The position numbers and the translations under genes are program-made. Shown here piece after piece: positions 26,513 to 34,444 of a stretch of DNA of 64,000 nucleotides. The notes under the pieces were generated by a model that saw only the letters and a list, made by a program, of their open reading frames with translations, was not told where the DNA came from and searched no databases. Within the stretch, counting starts at the first letter, position 1; each line of letters starts with the position of its first letter. Source of the DNA: Bacteroidota bacterium (GTDB lineage: Bacteria > Bacteroidota > Bacteroidia > JAHEXY01); assembly GCA_023251875.1 (NCBI GenBank), contig JAHEXY010000007.1:234045-298044 (forward strand), written 5' to 3'.

Positions 26513-27178
26513 CTAGGCAGCTTTTTCAATAAATGTATCAAAATCAGTATCTGTCATTTTTACCATATATAAAACGTCATTTTGCCTTAAAACTTCTTTT
26601 ACGTTTTCTATTTCAACGTCTAATTTCTTGGCTAAATAAGAATCTTGTTCTTTATATGTAACTAAATGAATAATAGAATTAAACTGTTTTATTATAGGCA
26701 AGACACCTTCAATATATTCTTTTGATTTCATTGTAAGATTAATAGGACACAAAATATTTCGATACACCTCCTCATCAGCTATGGTTTTAGCATGTTTTTG
26801 CTCAACAACAATAAATGGTATATGGCCGGTTGTAATTACCTTTTTTGCTCTTTCGCCAAATAAATTTCTAAGCCCCATGGTACCGTGTGTCCCCATGACA
26901 ATCAAACCAACTTCTTTTTCCTCTGCTACGTCATTAATATCTGTAAATATACTCCCTTCACGAATAAGGGCCTGAATTCTTACCTGACTTTGCCCCTTTG
27001 CTTTATACGCAATATTTACCATTTGAGTTAAGGTAAGCTGATATTGCTTAAATCCTTCTCCCACTACGTGGAGCAAACAGATATTACAATTTCCCACCTT
27101 AACAGCCAAATTAACGGCATAATCAAGGGCTGTTTGAGTGATTTCCGTAAAATCGATTGGTACCAGAATTTCCTTCAT
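26513..27178 (-). CDS. Universal stress protein with incomplete second Usp domain
   Basis: 221 aa. Start set at the Met at 27178 (MKEILVPIDFTE), the usual Usp N-terminus; the longer frame upstream encodes unrelated sequence and holds the promoter. The first Usp domain (1-about 140) is complete with GTHGTMGLRNLFGERAKKV and ends HIPFIVVE. The second starts YRNILCPINLT but stops after about 80 residues (TDFDTFIEKAA), before its ATP-binding loop. Tandem Usp proteins are normally about 280 aa, so the C-terminus appears lost just where the RiPP locus begins, 43 bp away. Confidence 0.82.
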   Translation of the reverse strand: MKEILVPIDFTEITQTALDYAVNLAVKVGNCNICLLHVVGEGFKQYQLTLTQMVNIAYKAKGQSQVRIQALIREGSIFTDINDVAEEKEVGLIVMGTHGTMGLRNLFGERAKKVITTGHIPFIVVEQKHAKTIADEEVYRNILCPINLTMKSKEYIEGVLPIIKQFNSIIHLVTYKEQDSYLAKKLDVEIENVKEVLRQNDVLYMVKMTDTDFDTFIEKAA

Positions 27179-27204
27179 AAATTGAATATTTAAGATATAT
27201 CCTC

Positions 27205-27232
27205 TATTACGATAAGAAAATAAAAAGGTTAC
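27205..27232 (-). promoter_or_regulatory. ECF-sigma-like promoter before usp, GTAAC-N16-CGTAATA
   Basis: Minus strand GTAACCTTTT, 12 bp, GTAATA, 26 bp before the usp ATG. The -35 half and spacing are identical to the T9SS sites; the -10 differs by one base from GTATA. Confidence 0.55.
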
Positions 27233-27495
27233 AAATAATAATTGAATGGAGCCAAAAAGAAAGCGACCAAGCCTTAACTTAATCAAAGTCAAAATGGCAA
27301 GAAATGCTAAAAAAGTCAATTTATAAAGAATTACTCAAGAAAATGCTATTGATAACACTGCATTAATAAAAATAATTATTCGGTATTTTAGGCAATTCAA
27401 ACTCTTTTGCAAGTATATATTATTTCACCTCGTTTCTATTTAAAAAATCCATGATTTTTAATTTCGTCTCTTTACTCAGCATCATAAACGACAAA
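27233..27495. other. Gap with no gene seen
   Basis: AT-rich stretch between the usp promoter and the end of the oligopeptidase gene. I see no tRNA, no coding pattern, no strong hairpin and no repeat shared with the rest of the window. It may hold upstream regulatory sequence for usp. Confidence 0.5.
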
Positions 27496-29547
27496 TTAAA
27501 CCTTTACCTGATCCAATAAAAAAGCATATTCCAATGCTACTTCTTTAAATCTTTGAAAACGTCCGGATGCTCCTCCATGACCTGCTTCCATATTGGTGTA
27601 AAGTAAAAGACAATTATTATCTGTTTTTAATTCGCGCAAGCGGGCAACCCATTTGGTAGGTTCCCAATATTGCACTTGAGAATCGTGCAAGCCACTTGTT
27701 ACAAGCATTGCAGGGTATTGTTTTTTCTCAACATTGTCATAGGGCGAATAAGATAACATACAATCGTAGTACTCTTTATTTAGGGGATTCCCCCATTCAT
27801 CAAATTCACCGGTTGTAAGCGGAATACTTTCATCAAGCATAGTAGTTACAACATCTACAAATGGAACTTGAGCCACTACCGCTTTAAATAAATCTCCTCG
27901 CATATTAATAATCCCTCCCATGAGCATGCCGCCTGCACTTCCTCCCATAGCGCAAAGTTTTGCTGTGCTGGTATACTTTTCTTTAATTACAAATTCGGCA
28001 CAATCAATAAAATCATAAAAAGTATTTTTCTTTTTTAAAAGCTTACCATTATCGTACCAAGCACGACCCATATCTTGTCCGCCACGTATGTGTGCAATGG
28101 CAAAAATAAATCCACGATCGAGTAAACTCAAACGCGAAATACTAAAATAAGGATCGAGGCTATGACCATAAGATCCGTAAGCATACAACAGAAAAGGATT
28201 ATTGCCATCTCGTTTAATTCCTTTTTTATAAACCATTGAAACCGGAATTTGAGCTCCATCACGTGCTGTTACCATTAAACGCTCAGAGAAATAATCTCCA
28301 CTATTAAAATGACCCAACACTTCTTCTTGCTTTAACAACTTTCTTTCTTGGGTGTGCATGTTGTAATCAAAAACTGAATTGGGTGTTGTCATCGAAAAAT
28401 AGCCAAAGCGTAATGTACTTGTATTGAATTCATAATTGGTGCTGGTATAAGCACCGTAAGCGGCTTCTGTAAATTGAATGTAATGTTCAGTATTGTTTTT
28501 ACGATCCATTACTCTTAATTGAGACAAGCCATTTTTGCGTTCATCGATTACCAAATAGTTTTGAAACACTTCAATGCTCTCGAGTAAGGTATCTTGTTGA
28601 TGAGCAATTATTTCTTTCCAATTTTCCTTTTGAGGAGCATTTATAGGCGTTAACATCAGTCTGAAATTTTGCGCCTGCCAATTGGTTAAAATGTAAAAAA
28701 TATCTTCGTAATGATTTACCGAATATTCTATTCCTCTTTCTCTAGTTTGCACAATGGAAAATTCTTTTTCAGGTGTATTGGCATCTACAAAGCGATATTC
28801 ATCCGCAACAGTACTATGAGAGGCGATCATAATGAAACGTGCCGATTTTGATTTAAACACACTCACATGGTACATTTCGTCTTGCTCTAAAAAAACTAGT
28901 GTATCATTTTCAGGAGCTGTATTTAGTGCATGCCGAAATACTTTACAGGGTCTTAATGTTTCATCTTTTATAGTGTAGAAAATAGTTGTGTTATCGTTAG
29001 CCCAAGCAATTTCTCCACTTGAGTTTGGAATTTGATCTGCTAAAAATTCTCCTGAAACAAGATTTTTTATTTTAATGGTGTATTGTCTTCTTCCAATAAT
29101 ATCTTCGCCATAAGCTAAAAGGGTATTGTCAGAACTTATTGTTAGGCCAACAGCTTGATAATACGCTTTGCTTTCTGCTTGTTCATTGGCATTGAGAATA
29201 ATTTCTTCCTTAGCCTCAAGGTTTTCCTTTTTTCTGCAATGAATAGGATATTCTTTTCCTTCTTCGTATCGCGTGTAGTAATAATAGCCATTTAAAAAAT
29301 AGGGAACAGAAATATCGGTTTGTTTAATTCTGCCAACAATTTCGTTGTATAATGTCTCTTGCAAACTTTCGGTTGGTAGTAATATTGATTTGGTATAAGC
29401 ATTCTCTTCTTCGAGATATTTAATAACTTCGGGATTTTCTCTATCGTTCATCCAATAATACTCATCAATTCTTGTATGGTTATGAATAGTTAATTCTTTT
29501 TTTATTTTTTTTGCTGTTGGAGCTTTCATTAAAGTTTCAGTCGACAT
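27496..29547 (-). CDS. ptrB: Oligopeptidase B-like S9 serine peptidase
   Basis: 683 aa prolyl oligopeptidase-family enzyme that cuts short peptides after basic residues (family role). N-terminal beta-propeller (about 70-410), starting with ...HTRIDEYYWMNDRENPEVIKYL, then an alpha/beta hydrolase domain with YAYGSYGHS, the nucleophile elbow AMGGSAGGMLMGG, and catalytic Asp and His regions LVTSGLHDSQVQYWEPTKW and NMEAGHGG. No signal peptide, so cytoplasmic. Two in-frame Met codons further upstream (29553, 29568) are possible starts; MSTETLMKAP is the most family-like. Confidence 0.88.
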   Translation of the reverse strand: MSTETLMKAPTAKKIKKELTIHNHTRIDEYYWMNDRENPEVIKYLEEENAYTKSILLPTESLQETLYNEIVGRIKQTDISVPYFLNGYYYYTRYEEGKEYPIHCRKKENLEAKEEIILNANEQAESKAYYQAVGLTISSDNTLLAYGEDIIGRRQYTIKIKNLVSGEFLADQIPNSSGEIAWANDNTTIFYTIKDETLRPCKVFRHALNTAPENDTLVFLEQDEMYHVSVFKSKSARFIMIASHSTVADEYRFVDANTPEKEFSIVQTRERGIEYSVNHYEDIFYILTNWQAQNFRLMLTPINAPQKENWKEIIAHQQDTLLESIEVFQNYLVIDERKNGLSQLRVMDRKNNTEHYIQFTEAAYGAYTSTNYEFNTSTLRFGYFSMTTPNSVFDYNMHTQERKLLKQEEVLGHFNSGDYFSERLMVTARDGAQIPVSMVYKKGIKRDGNNPFLLYAYGSYGHSLDPYFSISRLSLLDRGFIFAIAHIRGGQDMGRAWYDNGKLLKKKNTFYDFIDCAEFVIKEKYTSTAKLCAMGGSAGGMLMGGIINMRGDLFKAVVAQVPFVDVVTTMLDESIPLTTGEFDEWGNPLNKEYYDCMLSYSPYDNVEKKQYPAMLVTSGLHDSQVQYWEPTKWVARLRELKTDNNCLLLYTNMEAGHGGASGRFQRFKEVALEYAFLLDQVKV

Positions 29548-29586
29548 ATACATATAGTTTTTGCACAAAATATAAATTTAATTTGA

Positions 29587-29682
29587 TATGAAATAGCCAT
29601 GCACCGAACCAGTGCACAAACACTGATGAATATTGAATGGCGTATACCATATGACAATTAAAAAATAAAATATACACATATG
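29587..29682 (+). promoter_or_regulatory. Conserved roughly 95-bp leader element, copy B
   Basis: Begins TATGAAATAGCCATGCAC and runs into the Kir start codon as TATACACATATG. It closely matches 19243-19336. Here the hairpin TGCAC-CGAACCA-GTGCA is perfect, and ATGGCGTATACCAT repeats the ATGG...CCAT pairing. Two unrelated genes share it, both fused to the element at the start codon. Confidence 0.6.
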
Positions 29683-30648
29683 AACGTAAGTGAATTTTAC
29701 AAGAAAGCTAAAGGCTATAACGATACCGGTTTTAGCGGCAAAGCATCAGAGAACGAAGCCCGCCTATTAAATAAAGATGGCTCTTTTAATGTAGTAAAAA
29801 AAGGCCTGCCATTTCTCGAAAGACTAAGTATTTATCATGTTTTAATAACCATGAGCTGGTGGCGGTTTAATTTTTTAATTCTTGCTACTTACTTTACACT
29901 CAACTTATTATTTGCTTGCATTTACATTTTAATTGGCATACAGCATTTAGGGGGCACATTAGGCATTACGCTTTTTGAAAAATTCTTAGACGCATTTTTC
30001 TTTAGTGCACAAACTTTTACTACTGTTGGTTATGGTCGTATCAATCCAATTGGATTTGGAGCAAATGTGATAGCATCAATAGAATCATTAACCGGGCTTG
30101 TTACTTTTGCACTAATTTCAGGCTTATTTTATGGACGTTTTTCGAGACCGGCCGCAAAATTGGTTTTCAGCCAAAATGCATTAATGGCTCCTTATCAAAA
30201 TATAAATGGATTAATGTTTAGAGTTGCCAACTCAAAAAACAATCAATTAACGGAAGTAAATGCACAAGTCATGCTTTCTATTATTGATCCACAAACTAAA
30301 AACAGAGGATTTTATATTTTGGATTTAGAACGATCAAAAATTAATTTTTTATCTCTCAGCTGGACAATAGTACATCCTGTAAATGAAAACAGTCCAGTTT
30401 ATGGACTTAGTCAACAAGATCTTAAAGACGGCAAGGCAGAGTTTTTAATTCTTTTGCAAGGCTTTGACGATACTTATTCTCAAATATTACAAGTGCGACA
30501 TTCATATGTACCCGATGAAATTATTTGGAATGCTAAATTTATTCCTGTTTATACAACTCTTGAAAATGGAAAAGTAGCATTGCATTTAGATAAATTAAAT
30601 GCATTTAATACCTTGGCTGAAACCGTAAAAATTGAAAATCAAGTTTAA
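29680..30648 (+). CDS. Inward-rectifier potassium channel (KirBac type)
   Basis: 322 aa. Amphipathic slide helix (about 45-60), TM1 (LILATYFTLNLLFACIYILI), pore loop with the K+ filter TTVGYGRI (about 112-119), TM2 (VIASIESLTGLVTFALISGLFYGRFSRP), and a C-terminal cytoplasmic immunoglobulin-like domain containing YQNINGLMFRVANSKNNQL, as in KirBac. Passive K+ conductance across the inner membrane. It is preceded by leader copy B and its stop overlaps the start of meaB as TAATG, so the two are translationally coupled. Confidence 0.92.
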   Translation: MNVSEFYKKAKGYNDTGFSGKASENEARLLNKDGSFNVVKKGLPFLERLSIYHVLITMSWWRFNFLILATYFTLNLLFACIYILIGIQHLGGTLGITLFEKFLDAFFFSAQTFTTVGYGRINPIGFGANVIASIESLTGLVTFALISGLFYGRFSRPAAKLVFSQNALMAPYQNINGLMFRVANSKNNQLTEVNAQVMLSIIDPQTKNRGFYILDLERSKINFLSLSWTIVHPVNENSPVYGLSQQDLKDGKAEFLILLQGFDDTYSQILQVRHSYVPDEIIWNAKFIPVYTTLENGKVALHLDKLNAFNTLAETVKIENQV

Positions 30649-31571
30649 TGGATTCAAATTCATCAATAGCAACCCAATTAAGGGCAGGAGATTACAAAAC
30701 GCTTGCCCGCTGTATAACAATTGTAGAAAACGAGTACGATAGGTATGAAAAAATATTGCATGAATTAGCTATTAATCATAGAATTCCCATTATTGGAATT
30801 ACTGGCCCTCCCGGAGCCGGAAAAAGCACTTTACTAAATGGGATAATTAAAAATTTACTCGATACTGAAAATGTTAAAATTGGAGTAATCGTTGTTGACC
30901 CCAGTTCACCCTTTCATCATGGAGCACTATTAGGTGATCGCATACGCATGAGTGAACACTTTAATCACCCTAATGTTTTTATTCGTTCATTGGCTACGAG
31001 AGGTTCTCTTGGTGGCTTATCAGCAAAAACAATAGAGATTAGCGATATTATGCGAGCTTCCGGTTTTGATTATATTTTTATTGAAACCGTTGGAGTAGGA
31101 CAATCAGAAGTTGAAATTGCAGGTTTAGCAGATTGTACTGTTTTGGTTTTAGTGCCGGAGGGCGGTGATGAAATACAAACCATCAAAGCCGGCATTATGG
31201 AAATTGCAGATGTTTTTGTGGTAAATAAATCAGATAGGGATAATGCTGATACAATGATAAAAAATTTACATGAATTGGCACATGCTAGCTCAAGCGAAAA
31301 AAAAACAAATCCGATTGTAAAAACAATTGCAACAACTAACGAAGGCATTCCAGAATTAATTGCAGAAATAAAAAATTGTTTGCAAAACTTATCTTCTGAA
31401 AAAGAAAACAAAAAACACCTACTCGCTCATAAAGCCTTCCAACTTATTCTACATCAAAAAATAAAAACGATTAGTCAAATAAAATTAGAACAAGATCTTA
31501 TTGCAGCCTCAAAAAAAGAAAATTTTAATTTATATGTTTTTGTAGAAAGATGGTTATTAGAAAATAAATAA
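30648..31571 (+). CDS. meaB: MeaB-type G-protein chaperone of methylmalonyl-CoA mutase
   Basis: 307 aa GTPase that protects and reloads B12-dependent methylmalonyl-CoA mutase. P-loop GITGPPGAGKST (about 50-61), DPSSPFHHGALLGDRIRM, the switch segment ETVGVGQSEVEIAG, and the base-recognition VVNKSDRDN. Length and order match MeaB/ArgK. The mutase itself is not in the window. Start ATG overlaps the Kir stop. Confidence 0.93.
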   Translation: MDSNSSIATQLRAGDYKTLARCITIVENEYDRYEKILHELAINHRIPIIGITGPPGAGKSTLLNGIIKNLLDTENVKIGVIVVDPSSPFHHGALLGDRIRMSEHFNHPNVFIRSLATRGSLGGLSAKTIEISDIMRASGFDYIFIETVGVGQSEVEIAGLADCTVLVLVPEGGDEIQTIKAGIMEIADVFVVNKSDRDNADTMIKNLHELAHASSSEKKTNPIVKTIATTNEGIPELIAEIKNCLQNLSSEKENKKHLLAHKAFQLILHQKIKTISQIKLEQDLIAASKKENFNLYVFVERWLLENK

Positions 31572-31574
31572 ACA

Positions 31575-32471
31575 TCAATTCATCAATGTATAAATAGTAA
31601 TATGACCGTTTGAAAGAAGATAAATTAAATTTCCCTCTATTCTTAAGCTTTGCACTCTAGGCTCAGGCAATATAATTTCTCTTTCTTCTAATGTTTTCAT
31701 ATTATAACTTTTCAATACAGATCCTGAAAGATAATACAATCTATCTCCAGCAATTTGAAACCCTTTAATTCCTTTAAAGGGTATGGTTTTATAATACGCT
31801 CCATAAATATCAAACACCATAATTCCAATTGAAGTATCATTTAAGTATAATTGATTATTATATTCTAGCATCTTAATAGGATGTATTTCTCCAATGACTT
31901 GATTTAAATAGCCACTTTGCTGAATAATTTGAAAATTTTTATCCATCCTGAGCAATTGAAATTTTTGTTGATCAAATAGCCATATGCCATTGTCACGAGA
32001 AGTACAGGCAAGTGTAACCTGATCTAACTCATGTTCAGCAAGAGCATAAGGATCGCTAATGGCACTTAATGTATTATCAAGAAAAATAATTTGATGAAAA
32101 TCGCGATAAAATACCAATACGCTCAGCGGATTACTTACATCAATACTTGTTATATCTCCAGATGATTTATCGCTATAGGTATATTGCAGCTCTCCACTGT
32201 TTTTGTATTTCGTTATTTCATGCATTGCCATTCCATAAAAATTGCTAATATTATCTGTTACTATAGAAGTAGCTTGGCAAGCAATAAATTTATTCATTTG
32301 AAAAGAAGGCTCCTGAGCAGGAGCTACAAAAAAAGAGAAATAGCTAAAAAATAATATTAACACAACAGCTTTTGTTATATGGGGAGTTCTAAAAATTATA
32401 TTTTTTAGTTTCCTCTCCCTTAATCCCTCTCTAAGAGAGGGACAGAAATTGTAATTTTTAGAACTCCCCAT
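31575..32471 (-). CDS. Secreted beta-propeller-like protein with repeat-derived N-terminus
   Basis: 298 aa, family not recognised. After an Ala-rich signal-like helix (about 35-52, VVLILFFSYFSFFVAPAQ) comes a chain of about 45-residue beta-rich units (GIWLFDQQKFQLLRMD, LYYLSGSVLKSYN, RIEGNLIYLLSN), as in a beta-propeller. The only ATG in position lies in the right arm of a 95-bp palindromic element, so the first about 30 residues (including PSLREGLRER) are encoded by that element. The ancestral start next to the signal peptide seems to have been lost or changed. True start and expression uncertain. Confidence 0.65.
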   Translation of the reverse strand: MGSSKNYNFCPSLREGLRERKLKNIIFRTPHITKAVVLILFFSYFSFFVAPAQEPSFQMNKFIACQATSIVTDNISNFYGMAMHEITKYKNSGELQYTYSDKSSGDITSIDVSNPLSVLVFYRDFHQIIFLDNTLSAISDPYALAEHELDQVTLACTSRDNGIWLFDQQKFQLLRMDKNFQIIQQSGYLNQVIGEIHPIKMLEYNNQLYLNDTSIGIMVFDIYGAYYKTIPFKGIKGFQIAGDRLYYLSGSVLKSYNMKTLEEREIILPEPRVQSLRIEGNLIYLLSNGHITIYTLMN

Positions 32472-32472
32472 A
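32378..32472. repeat. 95-bp inverted-repeat element at the start of the 31575-32471 gene
   Basis: Perfect 21-bp arms (32378-32398 and 32452-32472; ATGGGGAGTTCTAAAAATTA and its complement) enclose a smaller perfect palindrome CCCTCTCTAAGAGAGGG (32425-32441) of the CCTCTCC family. The right arm supplies the ATG of the adjacent gene. It could be a palindromic mobile repeat or a large hairpin leader. Confidence 0.75.
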
Positions 32473-32514
32473 AATCTAAAAATACATCTTTAAATTTAAA
32501 ATCAATAAAAATAA

Positions 32515-32522
32515 TATCTTTG
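32515..32522 (+). promoter_or_regulatory. Bacteroidota -7 element TATCTTTG
   Basis: Matches TAnnTTTG 25 bp upstream of the cytosine deaminase ATG at 32547, a normal distance for a housekeeping promoter in this phylum. Confidence 0.5.
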
Positions 32523-32546
32523 GCTCATTACCAATACCTATATTTT

Positions 32547-32981
32547 ATGGATGAATTTATGAAAGCGGCCATAGAGGAAGCCCGCAAAGGATTAAGAGAA
32601 GGCGGTATTCCTATTGGCTCTGCCTTGGTAAAAGATGGTAAATTAGTGGCAAGCGGACACAATAAAAGAGTGCAAGAGAACAATCCCATTTTACATGGAG
32701 AAATGGATTGCCTTAACAATGCAGGGAGAATAGGTTCATACAAGGGAACTACAATTTATTCTACACTGATGCCTTGTTATATGTGTGCAGGTACTATTGT
32801 TCAATTTGGAATTAAAAAAGTGATTGTGGGAGAATCTGTAACTTTTTCTGGGGCAAAAGCATTTATGGAGAGCCATGGTATAGAAGTAATCGATTTACAT
32901 AATGAAGAATGCATTGAAATGATGCAGAATTTCATAAAAGCCAATCCTAAACTCTGGTTTGAAGATATAGGGGAATTATAA
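32547..32981 (+). CDS. Cytosine deaminase, yeast Fcy1-like
   Basis: 144 aa zinc hydrolase of the CDA fold. Zinc site HGEMDCL (His and catalytic Glu) and PCYMCAG (two Cys ligands). The C-terminal tail NPKLWFEDIGEL is nearly the same as the WFEDIGE end of yeast cytosine deaminase, and VGESVTFSGAKAFMESHGIEV corresponds to VGENVNF... in that protein. So the likely reaction is cytosine to uracil (EC 3.5.4.1), rather than guanine deaminase or tRNA-adenosine deaminase. The ATG at 32547 is chosen; an upstream TTG at 32520 would overlap the -7 element. Confidence 0.83.
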   Translation: MDEFMKAAIEEARKGLREGGIPIGSALVKDGKLVASGHNKRVQENNPILHGEMDCLNNAGRIGSYKGTTIYSTLMPCYMCAGTIVQFGIKKVIVGESVTFSGAKAFMESHGIEVIDLHNEECIEMMQNFIKANPKLWFEDIGEL

Positions 32982-32986
32982 AAAAT

Positions 32987-34444
32987 TTACCTCAACACCT
33001 GAAACCTATAAGCATCTAACTTTACAAAAACAAATAAAAGTATTGTAAACGACCAGAGCGAAGAGCCTCCATAACTAAAAAATGGAAGAGGAATACCAAT
33101 TACCGGTGCAAGACCAATGGCCATACCTACATTTATTGCCAAATGAAAAAATAAAATAGATGCTACTCCATAACCATACACGCGTGTAAACACAGAACGT
33201 TGCCGCTCGGCTACATGTATAATGCGTATGAGTAAAACTAAGAAAAGCGCAATTACAATCAGAGATCCTACAAAGCCCCACTCCTCTCCTACTGTGCAAA
33301 AAATGAAATCGGTGCTTTGTTCCGGAACAAACTTTGCCCGGGTTTGTGTGCCTTCTAAATAACCTTTTCCAAAAACCCCTCCTGAACCAATGGCAATTTT
33401 CGATTGAATAATATTAAACTCCGTTCCTTTAGGGTCTGATTTTTTTCCCAATAAAATATTGATTCTGTCTTGTTGGTGCTGTTGCATGTGAGAGAAAGCA
33501 TAGTTAACAGAAAATACCATTACAATAGCTATTGCAAGAGGAGCCAAGAAGAGCCAAGTATCTTTTGGGATGCGATTAATTAAAACATTAATCATCATGT
33601 ATAGCATAGAGAAAAAAGCTAGATAGACAAGAATATCGGGGGAGTCTATTGTTATATACTTTCCAATAGTATTTGAAAGAAAAATCGTTATGGTATGATT
33701 TAAAAAATACAAACAAATTACTGATGACACAATCGTTAAGAGGGTAAAATAGATAGTAGTATCAATGTCTTTTTTCAAAATTAAATACGAAAGAAAACAT
33801 AAACTCATGAGCGCACATATTAGGTCAACTTTATCAATGATTAACGTAAATACAAAGAGTACAGCTGCTAAAAATCCATATAATAAAAAACCTCCAGGCA
33901 AGCCCTCTCTGTATAATACAAAAACAAAAGAAGCAAACACTAGATCTGAACCTACATCGGGCTGTAGCATAATTAATACAACCGGCAATAAAATTAGAGC
34001 TCCAATAGGAGCAACACTTTTAATATCTTTTATTTTAAATTCAACGGCACTCAAATATTTTGAAATGGCCAAGCAAGTAGCAAATTTTGCAAATTCTGCG
34101 GGTTGCAATGAAAAACCCCCAATATCAATCCAGGCTCTTGCTCCATTTACTTTTTTACCTAATACTAAAACAGCTAGTAACAATAAAATGGTTATTCCAT
34201 AAAATATATAAGCAATGCCTGAAAAAAAATCACCTTCAATAATGAGAGCAAGTATGGCAATTAAAAATGCGATGCCAATCCACAACATTTGTTTTCCGTA
34301 ACGCTGGCTAAAATCAAAAATAGAAGCATGATCAGGATTATAGGCGGCTGAGTAAATATTCATCCATCCCAGTAAAACCATTACCAGATAAATGCCCACA
34401 ATTACCCAATCGATGTTATTGAAAATTCCCTGCTGTTTTCTCAC
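32987..34444 (-). CDS. rodA: Rod shape-determining protein RodA (SEDS glycosyltransferase)
   Basis: 485 aa SEDS-family peptidoglycan polymerase working with PBP2 in elongation. About ten membrane helices; family motifs QPAEFAKFA, LQPDVGSDLVFA, QSKIAIGSGGVFGKGYLEGTQ, FVPEQSTDFIFCTVGEEWGF and PLPFFSYGGSS. Longer than typical (about 370-420) because of extra loops and helices around residues 195-290. It overlaps the preceding mrdA frame by 29 bp, as expected for a coupled pair. Confidence 0.93.
   Translation of the reverse strand: MRKQQGIFNNIDWVIVGIYLVMVLLGWMNIYSAAYNPDHASIFDFSQRYGKQMLWIGIAFLIAILALIIEGDFFSGIAYIFYGITILLLLAVLVLGKKVNGARAWIDIGGFSLQPAEFAKFATCLAISKYLSAVEFKIKDIKSVAPIGALILLPVVLIMLQPDVGSDLVFASFVFVLYREGLPGGFLLYGFLAAVLFVFTLIIDKVDLICALMSLCFLSYLILKKDIDTTIYFTLLTIVSSVICLYFLNHTITIFLSNTIGKYITIDSPDILVYLAFFSMLYMMINVLINRIPKDTWLFLAPLAIAIVMVFSVNYAFSHMQQHQQDRINILLGKKSDPKGTEFNIIQSKIAIGSGGVFGKGYLEGTQTRAKFVPEQSTDFIFCTVGEEWGFVGSLIVIALFLVLLIRIIHVAERQRSVFTRVYGYGVASILFFHLAINVGMAIGLAPVIGIPLPFFSYGGSSLWSFTILLFVFVKLDAYRFQVLR

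Noticed and set aside
32520-32546. TTG-started N-terminal extension of the cytosine deaminase
   Set aside because: It overlaps a good -7 promoter element, and the family begins at the MDEFMKAA region.
33765-34202. Plus-strand open frame inside rodA
   Set aside because: Antisense to conserved RodA membrane helices; no start context or homology-like motif.
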